Positions 47,606 through 59,831 of a DNA stretch of 60,000 nucleotides are shown here, in pieces. The DNA is from Nymphaea colorata. Taxonomy: Eukaryota > Streptophyta > Magnoliopsida > Nymphaeales > Nymphaeaceae. The notes below the pieces were generated by a model. It was not told the DNA's origin. It saw only the letters and a program-made list of their open reading frames with translations, and searched no databases. The first letter of the stretch is position 1; each line of letters opens with the position of its first letter. The stretch is from NCBI RefSeq assembly GCF_008831285.2, contig NC_045141.1, positions 20,024,848-20,084,847 of the forward strand, in the 5' to 3' direction. The position numbers were made by a program, and so were the translations under genes.

Positions 47606-47624
47606 GGGGGGGGGGGGGGGGGGG
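47606..47624 (+). repeat. Homopolymer run of 19 G
   Basis: An uninterrupted G19 run about 300 bp downstream of the first peptide gene. Such long G runs are rare in plant DNA and can form a G-quadruplex; they are also a common place for sequencing length error. Confidence 0.85.
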
Positions 47625-49055
47625 AGAGAATTTACAATGATTGGCGATCAAATAGCAGCCATCCAAATTGACTGAACGGATAATACTACATGTATATGTA
47701 ATCTACATGAAACTCTAGATATATATTAAAAAAAACTGGGGTTGTTGGTTGGAGACAATTTTTGTAGTTTATTTTGGATCACAATCGCCGCATATCATGC
47801 TGTACGCTGTTTTAACTTGCACAAACTTCAACATTTTATATAAATGCCTTCATTAATACAAGTATACGTTGAGAGATTCGTCGTGAGTTTTTTCTGAAAA
47901 TTTTGTTTAAGATGTTAAGCGTTCATATAACCTCTCATACAATAATATCTTGAGAGCTTGTGGTAAGTTCTGTTAATATATAGTCTGCTGAATATTTTAG
48001 GATGAACTTGATATTTCATGCCTTTTTGGTAAGCATTACATTAGAGTGAGTGCACGGACATCCTATTTCTTAAGTGAAGCTGAAGCCGTCTACCTTTTTC
48101 CTCCTTCACCCCATCCCTTACTCCTTTTAGTGCCTTGTGAAGTGGTGTCTTTTTATGCTTCAACTTGTATATTAGTGTGTTCCTTATCAATATATCAGTG
48201 TGCTGCAGTATAAATAATTGATGTCATACGAATTCAAAGTGGAAACTAGATGCTCAAGCTTTTGCGCCACCTTGTTTGGGGAGCAGTACATGTAACTAAC
48301 TGATGATCCTCAAGTAATATTGACGATCTTGGTGGTCGTCTAACTGCTGAAACAAAAGTCCCATTTCTTCAAAAGATCAAAACAGGCTACCCAAGATAAA
48401 GAGAAATGATTCGCACGTACTTCTGCTTGAGCGAATTGATAGCCGTGGCAAGAAAAGGCTTTCAAAAGGATATGCTAATCTTTGTTCCGTAAATGAATGG
48501 TGATGATTTCAACTTCGGAATATTTGTGCGAGGATTTCAGTTTGGCAGAGAAGGGAAGCAGTGTATATATGAGGTAGAGCAATATGGCCTTCTGAGATTA
48601 GCTACGAAACTGAATGCTAATTGACTACCTTTCACCTCATGTATGAGAAAACTTATCGCAGAATGTGCGGAAGCATTGCGATTGAGGCTTCTCTGATATT
48701 TCAAACTAGATTAACGCCTTATGCATGATTTATTAGATGATCTCGTTCCTCAGCCAAAGATTAGTGAAGTACGTACCTAATCGTGCATCAGTCAGCATAC
48801 CACGCCTGCTAAATTTGGAATATCACAGAGCAATAATCTTTGCATAAACGGTGCACAGTACTAGATAAATTGCAAAATGAAATGATGACCACCTCTGCCT
48901 GTAACACACGGATGATGATGTAGGGACTTAAATAAATTCATGAACAAATTTCATCAAGAGTTCCTGCCAACAACAGAAATATTGACGGTAGGTCAGAACT
49001 AAATTAATTGCTTCATCAGGATAGCTTGATAAATGACTACATTTTGAATTGAAGG

Positions 49056-49061
<6 letters not shown>

Positions 49062-49127
<66 letters not shown>
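49062..49127. repeat. (AT)33 microsatellite
   Basis: A pure AT dinucleotide tract of about 66 bp, the longest in the window. Confidence 0.9.
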
Positions 49128-49131
<4 letters not shown>

Positions 49132-49490
49132 AAGAGAAATTGGTAAAAGCCAGACCCTTAGTTAACTTTTTGCTGAAAAAATATTTTAAATAAACTATAA
49201 ACATCTTAGTATATTTATAAAAGTTATTGCGATATAAAACATGCTTTGATTAAAGTTGTTTTTATTGAAAATGTGAATTTTTTTATTATCAAGATGCTAT
49301 GGAAACCATTCTTTTTTTCTTATTATAAAAACATTATTAAAGACTAAAAAAATAATCAACTTTATATATGTTTTGCATCGGATTATCCTTAAAGATGATG
49401 TCGGTATGTTAGACTGCCAAAAAAAAGAAAAAGAAAACTTTAGACTTCAAAATTAAAGCATCTGATTTTGTCCATGACCTACCATGTTTC

Positions 49491-49524
<34 letters not shown>

Positions 49525-49563
49525 ATATATATATATTTTATATATATATATATATAAAATATA
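49491..49563. repeat. Compound AT-rich microsatellite
   Basis: Three adjoining TA tracts separated by TATTATA and TATTTTATA interruptions. Confidence 0.85.
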
Positions 49564-51195
49564 TGAATCATGATTCTAGGGCTTACGTTGTTCTAGGAAC
49601 AGCTCAACAGGGCCCTCCTTTCTTTCTTTTTTTTTTTTTTTTTTTTTTAAGTCCTCCTGCGTGCAGGAGGAAAGGGTATGGTGCTTGCCTCCCCTCATCC
49701 GGCCACGTCTCTCCCTTCCTGTCACCGGCACCGCTTGACAGATGGACGCACAGCGCCTTCCTCTTCCTCTTTATGATCCCGAGTGTTGTAGGAGAAAAGG
49801 AAAGATATATATATATAGGACAATTAGGGGATTTTGTTTAGATCGGATCTTAGATGGTTTGAGATCATTGGTGATTTCATATCCGAGCTTTACTATGTGA
49901 CGTTGAATATGATGTTTTGGCCAAAAGCTGAGAAACGTAAATCCTCTTTTTTCACGTATAGGTGAAACAAGATGATTGTTACACACAGCGGGTTCCACAT
50001 ACATGGGATTTTAGATCCGCCGAAGTAATCACAACCTGAGTAACGCGCTTTTGCAACGCAAAGTTTTGCTCCTGGAAAGGCTGAAGATTTCAGTCAAAGT
50101 CACGCAATTAGTGATGCTGACCCTGCGCAACTATCAAACATTAAGCACCTTGGTTTCTATGACGTGAGCGATTATATGCGTTACAGAATTATCCTAAGCC
50201 ACATGGATCTAGTTCCAGGTCCACTGTTGTCACAGTATCTGATTCGAGCAGGACCGCCCGTTCCAAAGTGGAGGAGGTCATGGCTGCACCACGTCTTTTC
50301 TTTGGGAGCTTCTGGTTCTAACCATATGATAGGTGGTTGTAGGGGGCCATGCTAAGTTGGTGCGCCATGGCCACATTTCCCACTAACCCTTACAGAGAAC
50401 CTGCTACGCTGTATAAATGTCATTATAAAGTGTTAAAACACCAAAATAAAAAATTATCAGAAGAAAAATAAGTTGATAATGGGATATGTCACTGCTGTAA
50501 TTGGTAAAACATTAGACAGAAAAACTAGTCCTGCTTAGCTCTTTAAGTGGAAGACAAAGCTAACTGTTTTTGAGTCTTTGATGTGGACTGAACACGCGGC
50601 TCTGCTACATACGTACCCCACCTCATTACGTTGCTTTTATCTTTCACAATTAAGATTTGCAAGATCCTCAACTTGACATGACTTTGGTGCGCAGTGTGTT
50701 GCAATACCTTCGAGAGAGTGGTAGGAGAAACACTCCCTCCATTATCGTTTTAATGAACCTTTCGCAAGTCGTTTCAGTCCATAATGTCAATTTCCACTGA
50801 ACTGTGGCGTAAGTTGCGGGAATAATCCATCGTAGGCCTAGCGACACAGAAACTTCCTGGATTTCTATAAGTAGCTGCATTGATCTGGCTGATGTAACCA
50901 GCAGCACCTTGTAATCAACCCACCATCAGTATCCCAAAGTAATTAGCCCATCAAGCCTCTGCGTCTTTTGTATTCTGAAAGCTTATTTCAATCCCTCAAG
51001 ATCTTAAATATATTATCTTTATTCTGCATTAGCAATAGCAGGTGGGTGTTCCTATATTTGAACCTTTATTTTTTACCATTTCATGATAATCATCGATTTG
51101 TTGAACACACAAAGGAAGCACGGCTAGCTTTTTCCTTCTCTTCCACTGACTTGCGCAGCTTTTTTTTTTTTTTTTTTGTCTGCAGCTCTTAAAGG

Positions 51196-51555
51196 ATGAA
51201 TACCAACTCCATGCTCGTTGCCCTGTTGATAGTAACTACTATTTTGTCGCTGCACATTACAAATGCACGCGGTGAAAACCACCATGGCGCGGTTGGAAAC
51301 AAGCATATTATATCCAGAAAGATGTTGACTGGTCAAGAAGAAGCTGGCACTGTGAATGAAGGACAGGATCAGAACATTGGCGAGAAGAACAACAATGAAG
51401 CAGGCATGAACGGCAGCAGTTTTCGAGGAAGCTCTGTTGCTAACCATCACAGCATACCAAGACGGTGTTTTCCTACCTGGAGCACTGATCCTAGCCAGCA
51501 ATGTTCAGACGATGGTGGTGACATCGGCAATAAACTCGGGAACGGTCACAACTAG
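51196..51555 (+). CDS. Small secreted peptide precursor 2
   Basis: 119 aa from ATG 51196 to TAG. A signal peptide (MLVALLIVTTILSLHITNA, residues 6-24) is followed by an Asn/Glu/Gly-rich pro-region. The conserved core is GSSVANHHSIPRRCF at residues 78-92, then WSTDP and an Asp/Gly/Asn-rich tail. Two Cys lie in the C-terminal part (C91 and C103). A dibasic RK at 41-42 and RR at 89-90 are possible processing sites. It shares V-x-N-H-H-S-I-P-R-x-x-F with gene 3 (1.7 kb downstream, same strand), so the two are clear tandem paralogues. The core close to the C-terminus suggests a processed apoplastic signal, an inference from architecture. Not a defensin or lipid-transfer protein: too few Cys. Confidence 0.75.
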   Translation: MNTNSMLVALLIVTTILSLHITNARGENHHGAVGNKHIISRKMLTGQEEAGTVNEGQDQNIGEKNNNEAGMNGSSFRGSSVANHHSIPRRCFPTWSTDPSQQCSDDGGDIGNKLGNGHN

Positions 51556-52316
51556 GTTTCGGATTCCTGAAGAGATCGCGTATAAACTCTTGAAAGTAAC
51601 TAAATAAGTGGCTCGCCGAGGTTATATCTCAGAGTTTCCGCAGATCAAAGGTCCGGACACCAAGAGACTACCTATACGTTGTATGTTGCTGATGATATAT
51701 GTTGTATATATGAAAAAGGAAAAGCAGAAAAATATGACTGGTGCAGTATACTATTATAATTTCCTTTCATATATGATGGTGCCTTTCGTATCAAGTTCTT
51801 CAAATCCATCCTTTGGTTCCCAAGTTCTTCAAATCCATCATCTGATTTCCGGCCCAATCAGGACAGGTTCACCTTTAAGATCAAAGGCGGTTGAACTAAT
51901 CAAGACAAATCGTGAAATCTAACAAAAAAAGAAAGCCTTGTCCTTGTTGGTCTTCCACAATATATGCAAATCCCCATGTCATAAAGAGACTACCAATCAC
52001 CATAACATGTTTTTATAGAGGTATCCACACGATCTAAAAAAAAAAAAATGAGCCTTCCAAAATTTTCCAATTTATAAAACATTTTTTAGAGAGAGAAAGG
52101 GACGCCTCTTTCCAATTTTGTGAGCATACAATACCGTTTTTATTGCGCCAAGTTGTGAGCACTCTGTATAGATAAACTGTAAGGGACAATTCCATCTCTC
52201 TTAGACACATAGGTTCATTAATTTCAAAAAAAGAAAAAACAGTATATTGGAACGAGAGAAGGCCTTGCCTTTCCATAATTCTATCACCGTTAGACATAAT
52301 TTAATGAGGATGGAAA

Positions 52317-52355
<39 letters not shown>

Positions 52356-53258
52356 TTTCTTTCACTAATTATATGCTCCATGCCTTAGAAAAGAGGTTTA
52401 AAGCAAAATTTGCATCGTAGAGTAATTCTTTCAAAAATCTAGCCGTGCGGATTATATTTCGATGTTCTATACATAAACTGTAAATAGATATGTTGTATAC
52501 ACAAATGGATCGATTTCTGTGAGTGTTGAAGATGTAAACTGCTTGAAATTTTGTAGTAACTCAAAAGAACCACATGTCTCCAGCATGCTGCGACTCCCGA
52601 GAACCACGTTCTGCGTCTTTTTACCAAGTAATAGGTCAAGAGATGCAGGTCTACAACATTCCCAAAAAGACCTGTACATGTCCGACGAGTTGACTCACCT
52701 ACAACAGCTCTGAAGTCCACGGCAGCCACGCCATATTGCATATTGACGGCACCATGAAAACGACGGAAGGAAATTAAAAAGACTCTGCATGGCCGGCTTC
52801 GTCCCTTAAAGTGAAGGCACTGTCATCCTCTCCTTTGCTCTTCACTCCCTATAGTGGACCGACTGTTGCTAGCCTTTCTGATTCTCACTCCATTTCCATC
52901 TTACCCCCACTACGCATTGGTCGGCTCACCCCTCTTTTCCCTTCTTGTTTTGGGCCCCGGTGATCTTTTTCCTAGTGGAATTGGCATATCCTGTCAATAC
53001 TGCAGCTGCCCTTCAGATGACAAATTTCACTTTTCTGATCATTTACTTGTTTTAAAATTCAATAATAGAAGAATTTCTGCCTCCCACTTGATAATTGCTC
53101 CATTTAGTGGAGAACCCATTACCAGTTTTTAAAGTATATGAGTTGTTGTGTCAGCACAATAAATGATCTCTATAAGTATCTCTCTTCTTCAAGGGAAGTG
53201 TGCTAAAAGAGGAAAAGCAATTAAAAAGCTAATTAGAGGAGCAGAAGTCGTTTTAAGA
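51556..53258. other. Intergenic between peptide genes 2 and 3
   Basis: Contains a 29-bp direct duplication near 51790-51840 (AAGTTCTTCAAATCCATC), an (AT)n tract at 52321-52352 and no firm gene. A TATA-like CTCTATAAGTATC at about 53168-53180 may serve peptide gene 3. Confidence 0.45.
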
Positions 53259-53588
53259 ATGAGGATGAGCGTTGTTGCGTTGCTGCTAATGATGGTGGCC
53301 TCCTCCTCTGCCATCAGGGGGTCAAAGTTTTATACGGTAGAGAAAAATGGAGAGAAGAAGGACGAGCGGATGAGCGGAGAGATTCTGGGCCAAGAGGCGC
53401 AGACCAATGGAATGGAGGGTAATTACGAAGGGAACGATGCATACCATGGAAGTTATGTCAGCAATCACCACAGCATACCAAGGCAAGATTTCTCAAGCTA
53501 TGCCAACGTCCCACCTCAGGGTGGTGGCGGCGGCGAAGGTGGTGGTGGCGGTGGTGGTTCGGGATGCGGAGAAAATGGTGAACAGTGA
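53259..53588 (+). CDS. Small secreted peptide precursor 3 with Gly-rich tail
   Basis: 109 aa from ATG 53259; a second ATG, two codons on, could also start. Signal peptide MSVVALLLMMVASSSA (residues 3-18). The pro-region is Lys/Glu-rich. The conserved core GSYVSNHHSIPRQDF is at residues 64-78, preceded by NDAYH and followed by SSYANVPPQ and then a Gly-rich tail (GGGGEGGGGGGGSGCG). Tyr residues next to acidic residues around the core are candidate sulfation sites, which is speculative. The shared core with gene 2, and its position with fixed spacing in gene 1, support a local family made by tandem duplication. The precise mature peptide cannot be derived from the sequence. Confidence 0.75.
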   Translation: MRMSVVALLLMMVASSSAIRGSKFYTVEKNGEKKDERMSGEILGQEAQTNGMEGNYEGNDAYHGSYVSNHHSIPRQDFSSYANVPPQGGGGGEGGGGGGGSGCGENGEQ

Positions 53589-54776
53589 GTTCAGAGATGA
53601 CGATTTCAAGGTTCATGCGACTATATACCATATATGCTTGTGTAATATGCATGTGTAATAGCACATAATTAGCAGCCCGCTTCTTGTATGTTTTGAGTTT
53701 GGTGCAAGTCTTCACTTTAATTTTTGCCTGATCTGTTGTCCGGTCGGCAAATATTCTCCCTCTCTCTCTGTCTCTCTCTGTTTCTCTAAATAGCACACGC
53801 AGACACACACTTGAGAAGGCTGTTAAGGAATCGAAGGGAAAGTCTAAGAATCCAGAACCACTTGAATCTTGGTTTTCTAGTCCTTTTGCTTAATTTCCTA
53901 TAGTATCTGGTGCTTACTGATCTGTGAACCTTGCTTTTCTTTTCTTTCTCAATCTTGACAAGCTTACTGATCTGTGAACCGCAGTTTTTCTTTTCTTTTT
54001 CAATATTGACACGGTAAACAATTCCTTTCATCCAAAAAGCAGGAATCTTATTTTGGGAGAGAGAGAGAGAGGTCTGGAACTTAGTTGTTGAAGTATCACA
54101 ACTAGGAGAGGTTGAAAACTCATTGGGTCCATAAGCTCATCACTGCCAGTCTGATCGTCTATATTTACAATAACGTAGATGGATAGTCGCATAATGTTGG
54201 GAGAGGTTCAGATCCAAGCCCTCCAATAAAGTAACAAAAGTGCCGGAGATGAATATCTTTCAATACCTCTGCTTAATTTGCGAGAACTCTGGCCGTCAAT
54301 CTTCAGTCTGGTCTCTTCTGGGAGCCGTGAGAAACTCTTTGAATGCGCTAAATTAAATAATCAAGACTTAAAAGACATCCTGACAAAATACATCTAGACA
54401 ATTGCCTCAAAATACATAAAAAGAAAAACCGACACACAAAATTGTACAAAATGTGGAAGTGAAAACATTTACTAGAATTTAGAAATCTGATCGCTGTCTG
54501 AAGCATGATATCTCACTGTTTAGAACGTTAATTACGTGAGGAAGGAAAAATAGTAGAACTAACAAAGTTGGGGGCAGAAAATCACAAAAATAGTTAATAA
54601 ATGAGCTGAGGATCAACAAAGAAACAGGACTTACGATCGTAATGATGTAGAGCTAGCATCATACTTATTAATTTGGTTGAATGGAAGGTTAACAATTTAC
54701 AGTAACAAAGGTCTGAAGCACTCGCATTTTGCCCTTGCGGGTGATAGACTGTGTTGAGGCCCAAGTAAGTGGCGGT
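53589..54776. other. Intergenic downstream of the peptide genes
   Basis: No gene. A roughly 53-bp unit (GCTTACTGATCTGTGAACC...CTTTTCTTTTCTTT) is tandemly repeated at about 53909-54010. A (GA)n tract lies near 54057-54071. Confidence 0.45.
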
Positions 54777-54963
54777 CAGAAGCAAAGCCAAGAATTTTTT
54801 ATGAGGAAGGGTGATTTATAATTTCAAAATTTTGACAGCTGCTGGAATATCATGTTGTTAAAATTTGTATATGAGATATATAGTTTTTAAAAAAATTTAT
54901 ATGTAAATTAAAAGAAATCTTGATGGGGGCCAGACCCTGGTGGCGCCCTTGGCTCCACCCCAG
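54777..54963 (+). mobile_element. hAT-type MITE, CAGGGGCGGAGCC-end family, copy C
   Basis: About 187 bp, in the same orientation as copy A. Ends are CAGAAGCAAAGCCAAG at the left and, reversed, CTGGGGTGGAGCCAAGG at the right. Flanks GTGGCGGT and GCAGCGGT match at 6 of 8 bases, a possible worn target duplication. The interior 'TGGAATATCAT...TTTTTAAAAAAATTTATATGTAAATT...GGGGGCCAGA' is a diverged form of copies A and B. Confidence 0.55.
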
Positions 54964-54971
54964 GCAGCGGT

Positions 54972-55729
54972 CCACCTTCAACCTTACTAACCTACCTTTA
55001 ACAACACAAAAGAGTAGCATCTTTGAAAATGGAAAGCAGGACTACCTTTTTCACAACAGTAGCATTTATGGGAATCAAAGTGGGATCGTGCTAAGTATTC
55101 TAGGCCTATTGAAACGTCGCATGCATTAAAGTCGGAACATGAAACATACACAGTGTTTTAGAAGTGAGCTTGAAACCATGAAGACAGCCTGAAAACCGGC
55201 GAAGAGGCAACAGTTAATAAAAAATAGCTTTTCGTTGACAAGGAAACTGCTTTTCTGAAAATGGTACAAGACTGTCCATAAATTGATGTTATGTAAATAT
55301 TGGTTATAGTTTACCAATGATCCACACTCGGCTTGCATTATGTGTGAGACTATCGTCAAAGCTGTAAGTGCAAATGGAATCCGTTTAAGAATCTCATTTG
55401 CAATTGTGAAGAAAAAAAGAGCAGAAGGAAAATATCTAATTGCAATCGCAGCAGTATTGAAGATGTGAGTTACATAATTAATTGTATTTCAGAAATTTAC
55501 ATCCAAAAACGGGAAAACCTCTTCTGCTAGGACTTTTCCAAGGACAAATAAATGTAACATTAGAGAGGACTTCAAGTCGGAAAACTATAAAAATGAAAAC
55601 TGCGCGGGTCACTCGTTCGACGCTGCACTGACCCTCTTCTGCCTCCTGTGTTTGACCGAATAATAAATTCCACTTCGAATCAGACTGTCTTTCACGAGCC
55701 GAGGTTCCTGCTGCGCAGACGATTCATCA
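54972..55729. other. Intergenic, nothing recognised
   Basis: AT-rich with random frames. No repeat or RNA gene that I can support. Confidence 0.4.
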
Positions 55730-56179
55730 TCACGTTATCGTAAAGTAAACCTCCTTGGATTCACGACGATGATGATCTTGCAAGCGTGTACGTCTAATCT
55801 GGACCGACTTTCCATGTTGGCAGCCGCTTCGAGATCTGACTCCTAGCATTTCCACTTCAAGCAAACAACAAGAGAACAAGAAACGCGAAGGAATAAAATC
55901 GAAGCAATGCAGAGTGACTGAATTAGCAGAGGAAACTTTGCATGAGAGAGAGAGAGAGAGAGAGGATAACCACGAAAAGGAGGGGGTGAAGGAATCAATT
56001 CCTTCATCCTCCGGTTTTTCCGGCGAGGGGGGCCCCCCAAGCTCTGTAGCCGATACTGCCCCCGAGTTTCCCCGCTCTCTGACGAGGGAGACAGACGATT
56101 GCAGTACAACTTGGCCACTTTCTGCAAGGGGGAAGTGGTGGTAGTACGTGCAGCTGCAGCAGCAGCAACTTCCCTCCAT
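55730..56179 (-). other. Uncharacterised 149-codon open frame in a GC/CT-rich island
   Basis: The minus strand holds a long open frame with an acidic/Pro-rich part (GGPPSPEKPEDEGIDSF) and a Ser/Leu run produced by a CT microsatellite (about 55944-55963). Another minus-strand frame overlaps it. The composition, with (CT)n and GC-rich DNA, resembles a plant 5' UTR or first exon. No protein family is recognised, and no downstream exon was found. It may be the start of a transcript or a non-coding RNA. Confidence 0.2.
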
Positions 56180-59100
56180 CCCCTCTCATTCTTTCTCCCA
56201 TGCATGCAGAAAGAAGAAGGAACAGGGAAATAGAAAGAGGGGGAATAGTACGAATGGAGCTCCCTCCATTTATTCCTCCCTGCCTTTTTCTTCTGTTGTT
56301 TTCTACCCTTTCTGCCTGTCTCTTTGGCAGCCTCCTGCCTTCACGTGGCCCGAACCAACCGTGGGAAAAGTGCGATTCAGCGGGATCTACGGTGTCAGTC
56401 TTGTGAGTGAGCGAGAGCCTCGAGACCGCAGACGGAGAGAAAGAGATAGAGACAGAGTGTGCTTATTCTGTGTACCATTCACATCATCATCACAGCCTAA
56501 ACCCTATGGGAGACGATCTCTATGTGAATATCAATAATTATGTGCAGACTTCCGATTCGGTCGCATTCAGGGAAGGAGATAGTAAAGAGATCAGACATGT
56601 CAGCAAGCGCCCAGGGGAAATGTGCCTGCACGCCTCCCATTTCCGTTCGTTTGCCCGATTCCTTTTTCCGCTTCGGATTGCGCAAATGACTGGTTCTCAG
56701 TTTCTAGCTTCACGACGTGGAATGTTCCCCTGATCTTAACATGTTGGTCGTTGCGGTTTTTAATCCTTCAATGAAATATGGCCAAAATATTTCGCATGGA
56801 TTTGTTTAGCATTGTACTTTTGTATGAAAATAATTTCTGTCTCATAGACAGCTATCAGGGACCATTTTTTGGAGCTCCATGTACTTAAATCAGAAAGAAG
56901 TAAAAAAAACAAGAAACCTACAGATCTGAAAATGGTTCGCTCGGCCTCCTTCCATTGTGAAAGCTAGATAAGATGCTTAAAACATGAGCACATATCGTGG
57001 TAAAACTATAAGAAAATTGTTTGGATCGAAGGTGAGGGTATTTCATGCATCTATTTATTTATCCATGGCTGACAGATATTGTGGAAATATGATTCTTTTT
57101 GTTGTTCAGTTAGCCCCGCAAGAATCAAGAGTTGTTTTCTAAATCAACACCACCAACATGACTCATCAGGTCTGGCTCAGCTGATCTTGTATTGAGCTTA
57201 TCCGTTGACAGATCCAACCTGGTTCAATGTGTGCTTTGATAAGATTGCCGACCAAATTTTTAAAGTTATCACAAACATAATGAAAATGAAGTGTTCACTA
57301 GTCGGCAACTCTGTCGTGGAGAAATTAGAATCAAACTTGATGTGCTTGGTTTTACATGTAGTACATGGTTTATTGGCTGACGTATAGAGGAGTATAATTT
57401 GTTGATTTTAGAGATCTAATTCACCAAATTAATTCCAACCGCATTGATTTAGATTCTGCATTGTTGCAGAATCTAATTAATTAAGCACGGTATAGATAAA
57501 AGGTAAAGATGCACGATGCCCACAAGTCATTTTTTTTTTAGACAGACACGTAGATATGCTGCCGTCTAGACTGCCAAAGAACGGGCGCGAGAATAAATTA
57601 CAATTTTACATTCAATTGAACCTCCGGAGTTGGGCACATAAATTTCTGTGTTTTAAACAATCAATCAATACAGGCAACCAGATAATCGAGAGCTCTGAAT
57701 CTCCCACATCTTTCGGAGAAATTTCTCTACAGCGAGGTCATATCACTTATGTTTTCTTCATCATGAAAATTATTCCCCTTTTCTTTTTCCTTGAATATTT
57801 ATGTATTATGAGAACTTCCAGCAGCAACATCGTCAGAATAGAATAAAACATGCACGATTGCTTTCCTTTCATAACGAAGTATATATTACCGACTGCATTT
57901 AGAAAATCTCGACTTTTATTGATATATTGTTATCGACCAATTGTCTATATATCAAGTTCTTTGTAGCTTCAGAAACCTTTTCTACTTTGTGGACATTACT
58001 GGGAACTTTCTGGCTCCCAAGACCGAGTGGTTATGTCATAAACAGCAGCCTCATTCAATTAACCATGAAGAGAAGCAACACGATTATCACTATCATCCAA
58101 ATGATCAGTCCATTTGTTCCAATTCACCGTTTTTAACGTGACCGCATGAAATGAAGTGGGCTTGGCGAATGACCAGTTATTGAAGCAATTAATGCTTTCT
58201 TAGCCTCTGGTAACAGATCAAGCACCTTATATAGCTGTTTTATATGACATATGCGTTCGCATTTAGCCGTAGTTTGATATGGCTGTGACGAAACAAGAAC
58301 TCATGTCAGATGTTGAAGAGCTGGCTTTTTTAATTACATACCTGAGATCAATGGGTGATGATCTCCCGAAATTCTAATTAATTAATCATGAGATATAAAT
58401 TCTAAAACAGCAGCGAAGGTTTAATTGAGTTCTATTTAACATCTTCTATGTCATATGATTAGGTCCAAAGGCATGAGACTGGGTCCGGTCCAAACTTGGG
58501 TGTTTGGCTTGCTTTAAGTGTTCAGTGTGAATTTAGTATTTTAAAATAGAATAGCTGGTCAGGCAGGGTCCGTGTAGAAAGTACATCACGACCGTTTGTT
58601 TGATTCCTATAGATGCTAATCTCTTGGACCGTAGAAGTTAGGATCACGATACTCAAGTATTATAGTACCTCACCAAAGTCTCAACACAACCCAAAATCCA
58701 GAGGGGACATTCGGGTCTTCTTCAGATTTTGTGTCGTTAATCGCCTGCTCACCGAAAGGATCAACACGAGCAATGCCATTTATGCTTTCAGTGATCACCT
58801 TGGTCTTCGAGCTTAATTTCTTTCTCTCGAGCTCCTCAACTTTAGCGGTTATGTATCGTAACGCATAAGGAGACGTACATTAAGTTACTATTAATATCAT
58901 CAAGCTGATCAGGTAGCTGGGCAACTTTATATATACATCTAAAGTCATCATTTACTCACTATTGTAATAATTACTTCAGTAGATTTGAATCATGTACATG
59001 TATTTGGTATGCATGGCAGGACCTTGAAAATGATATTCGTTTAGGGTTCTCGTTGGTTTCCTTTATCCTGACTCTCACGTCCCATATCTAGGGGGCATTT

Positions 59101-59651
59101 AATTTGCTCGGATCTTAGATTTGAGGTGGTTTACGATCCTGGGAGTTTAGATCCTGAGATTTTAGATCCTTGATTTCCAATAAGAACATAAAATTTTACT
59201 GTCGAAAAATGCCAGAAATACAACTTGGAGTTGTGAACAATTTTATATAAGATTTCCAATAAGGTATGTACATTTTAGTCGTTTAATATTTTTATAATTT
59301 CCTTTTCATCTTTTCAAAAGTCTTATTACATTGGGTTACTCATTGCACATCCCTGTGCATGCACAAGTTGTAGACATAACCAGCTTCGTTTTTTGGTATG
59401 TATAGCTGCTCTTTTGATGGCATTAACAGTTGGGTTGGGGGGGTTTCCTCTCTCTCTCTCTCCCTCTCTTTAAATTGGGTATAGTCTAGTTGGTCAGACA
59501 CGGCACATGTATTGGGCATTGTCTTTCTCTCTCTCTCTTTATATGTGTATTTATGTGTGCCTGCCAGGGTTGGAGTCAGAATTTTTTTTTGGTATTAAAT
59601 ATATAATTAACAAAATTTCAATTACCATGAGACAATGACCTGGGACTCATG
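56180..59651. other. Intergenic, no firm gene
   Basis: A GC/CT-rich block at 56190-56480 could be promoter DNA for the island at 55.7-56.2 kb. The rest is AT-rich with chance frames. CT tracts lie at 59450-59470 and 59526-59540. The passage 59100-59180 repeats gatcttag/gatcctgag wording also seen at 21.1-21.7 and 49.84-50.0 kb. Confidence 0.4.
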
Positions 59652-59831
59652 AGACGGACTCATATACTTGGATCCACTCTAAGACGGACTCATATAATTG
59701 GATCCAAGTCCAGACGGACTCATATAATTGAATCCACTCTAAGACGGACTCAAATAATTGGATCCACTCTAAGAGGGACTCATATAATTGGATCCAAGTC
59801 AAGACGGACTCATATAATTGGATCAAAGTCC
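59652..59831. repeat. 30-bp minisatellite, 6 copies
   Basis: Six head-to-tail 30-bp units starting at 59652, 59682, 59712, 59742, 59772 and 59802. Consensus begins AGACGGACTCATATAATTGG and is followed by ATCCACTCTA or ATCCAAGTCC. The last ten bases alternate between two types in the order A-B-A-A-B-B. Because 30 is a multiple of three, frames stay open on both strands with a 10-residue periodicity, which is a by-product and not evidence of a gene. Confidence 0.9.

Larger units (their letters stand above)
47303..51195. other. Intergenic between peptide genes 1 and 2
   Basis: No further copy of the HH-core motif was found. Contains a G19 run, a 66-bp (AT)n tract and a second AT cluster (listed separately), and a poly-T run near 49627-49648. 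The block 49840-50020 has gatc-rich wording like 21.1-21.7 kb. Confidence 0.45.

Noticed and set aside
56251-56275. Short hairpin AATGGAG...CTCCATT, considered as a miRNA precursor
   Set aside because: The stem is only 7 bp, and no known plant miRNA sequence was recognised here.
56407-56733. Frame containing YHSHHHHSLNP, superficially like the HH-core peptides
   Set aside because: No signal peptide, spacing does not fit the core, and the His run comes from a CATCATCATCAC simple repeat.
59652-59831. Regular repeats considered as a CRISPR array
   Set aside because: Units are contiguous without unique spacers, and the DNA is plant nuclear.
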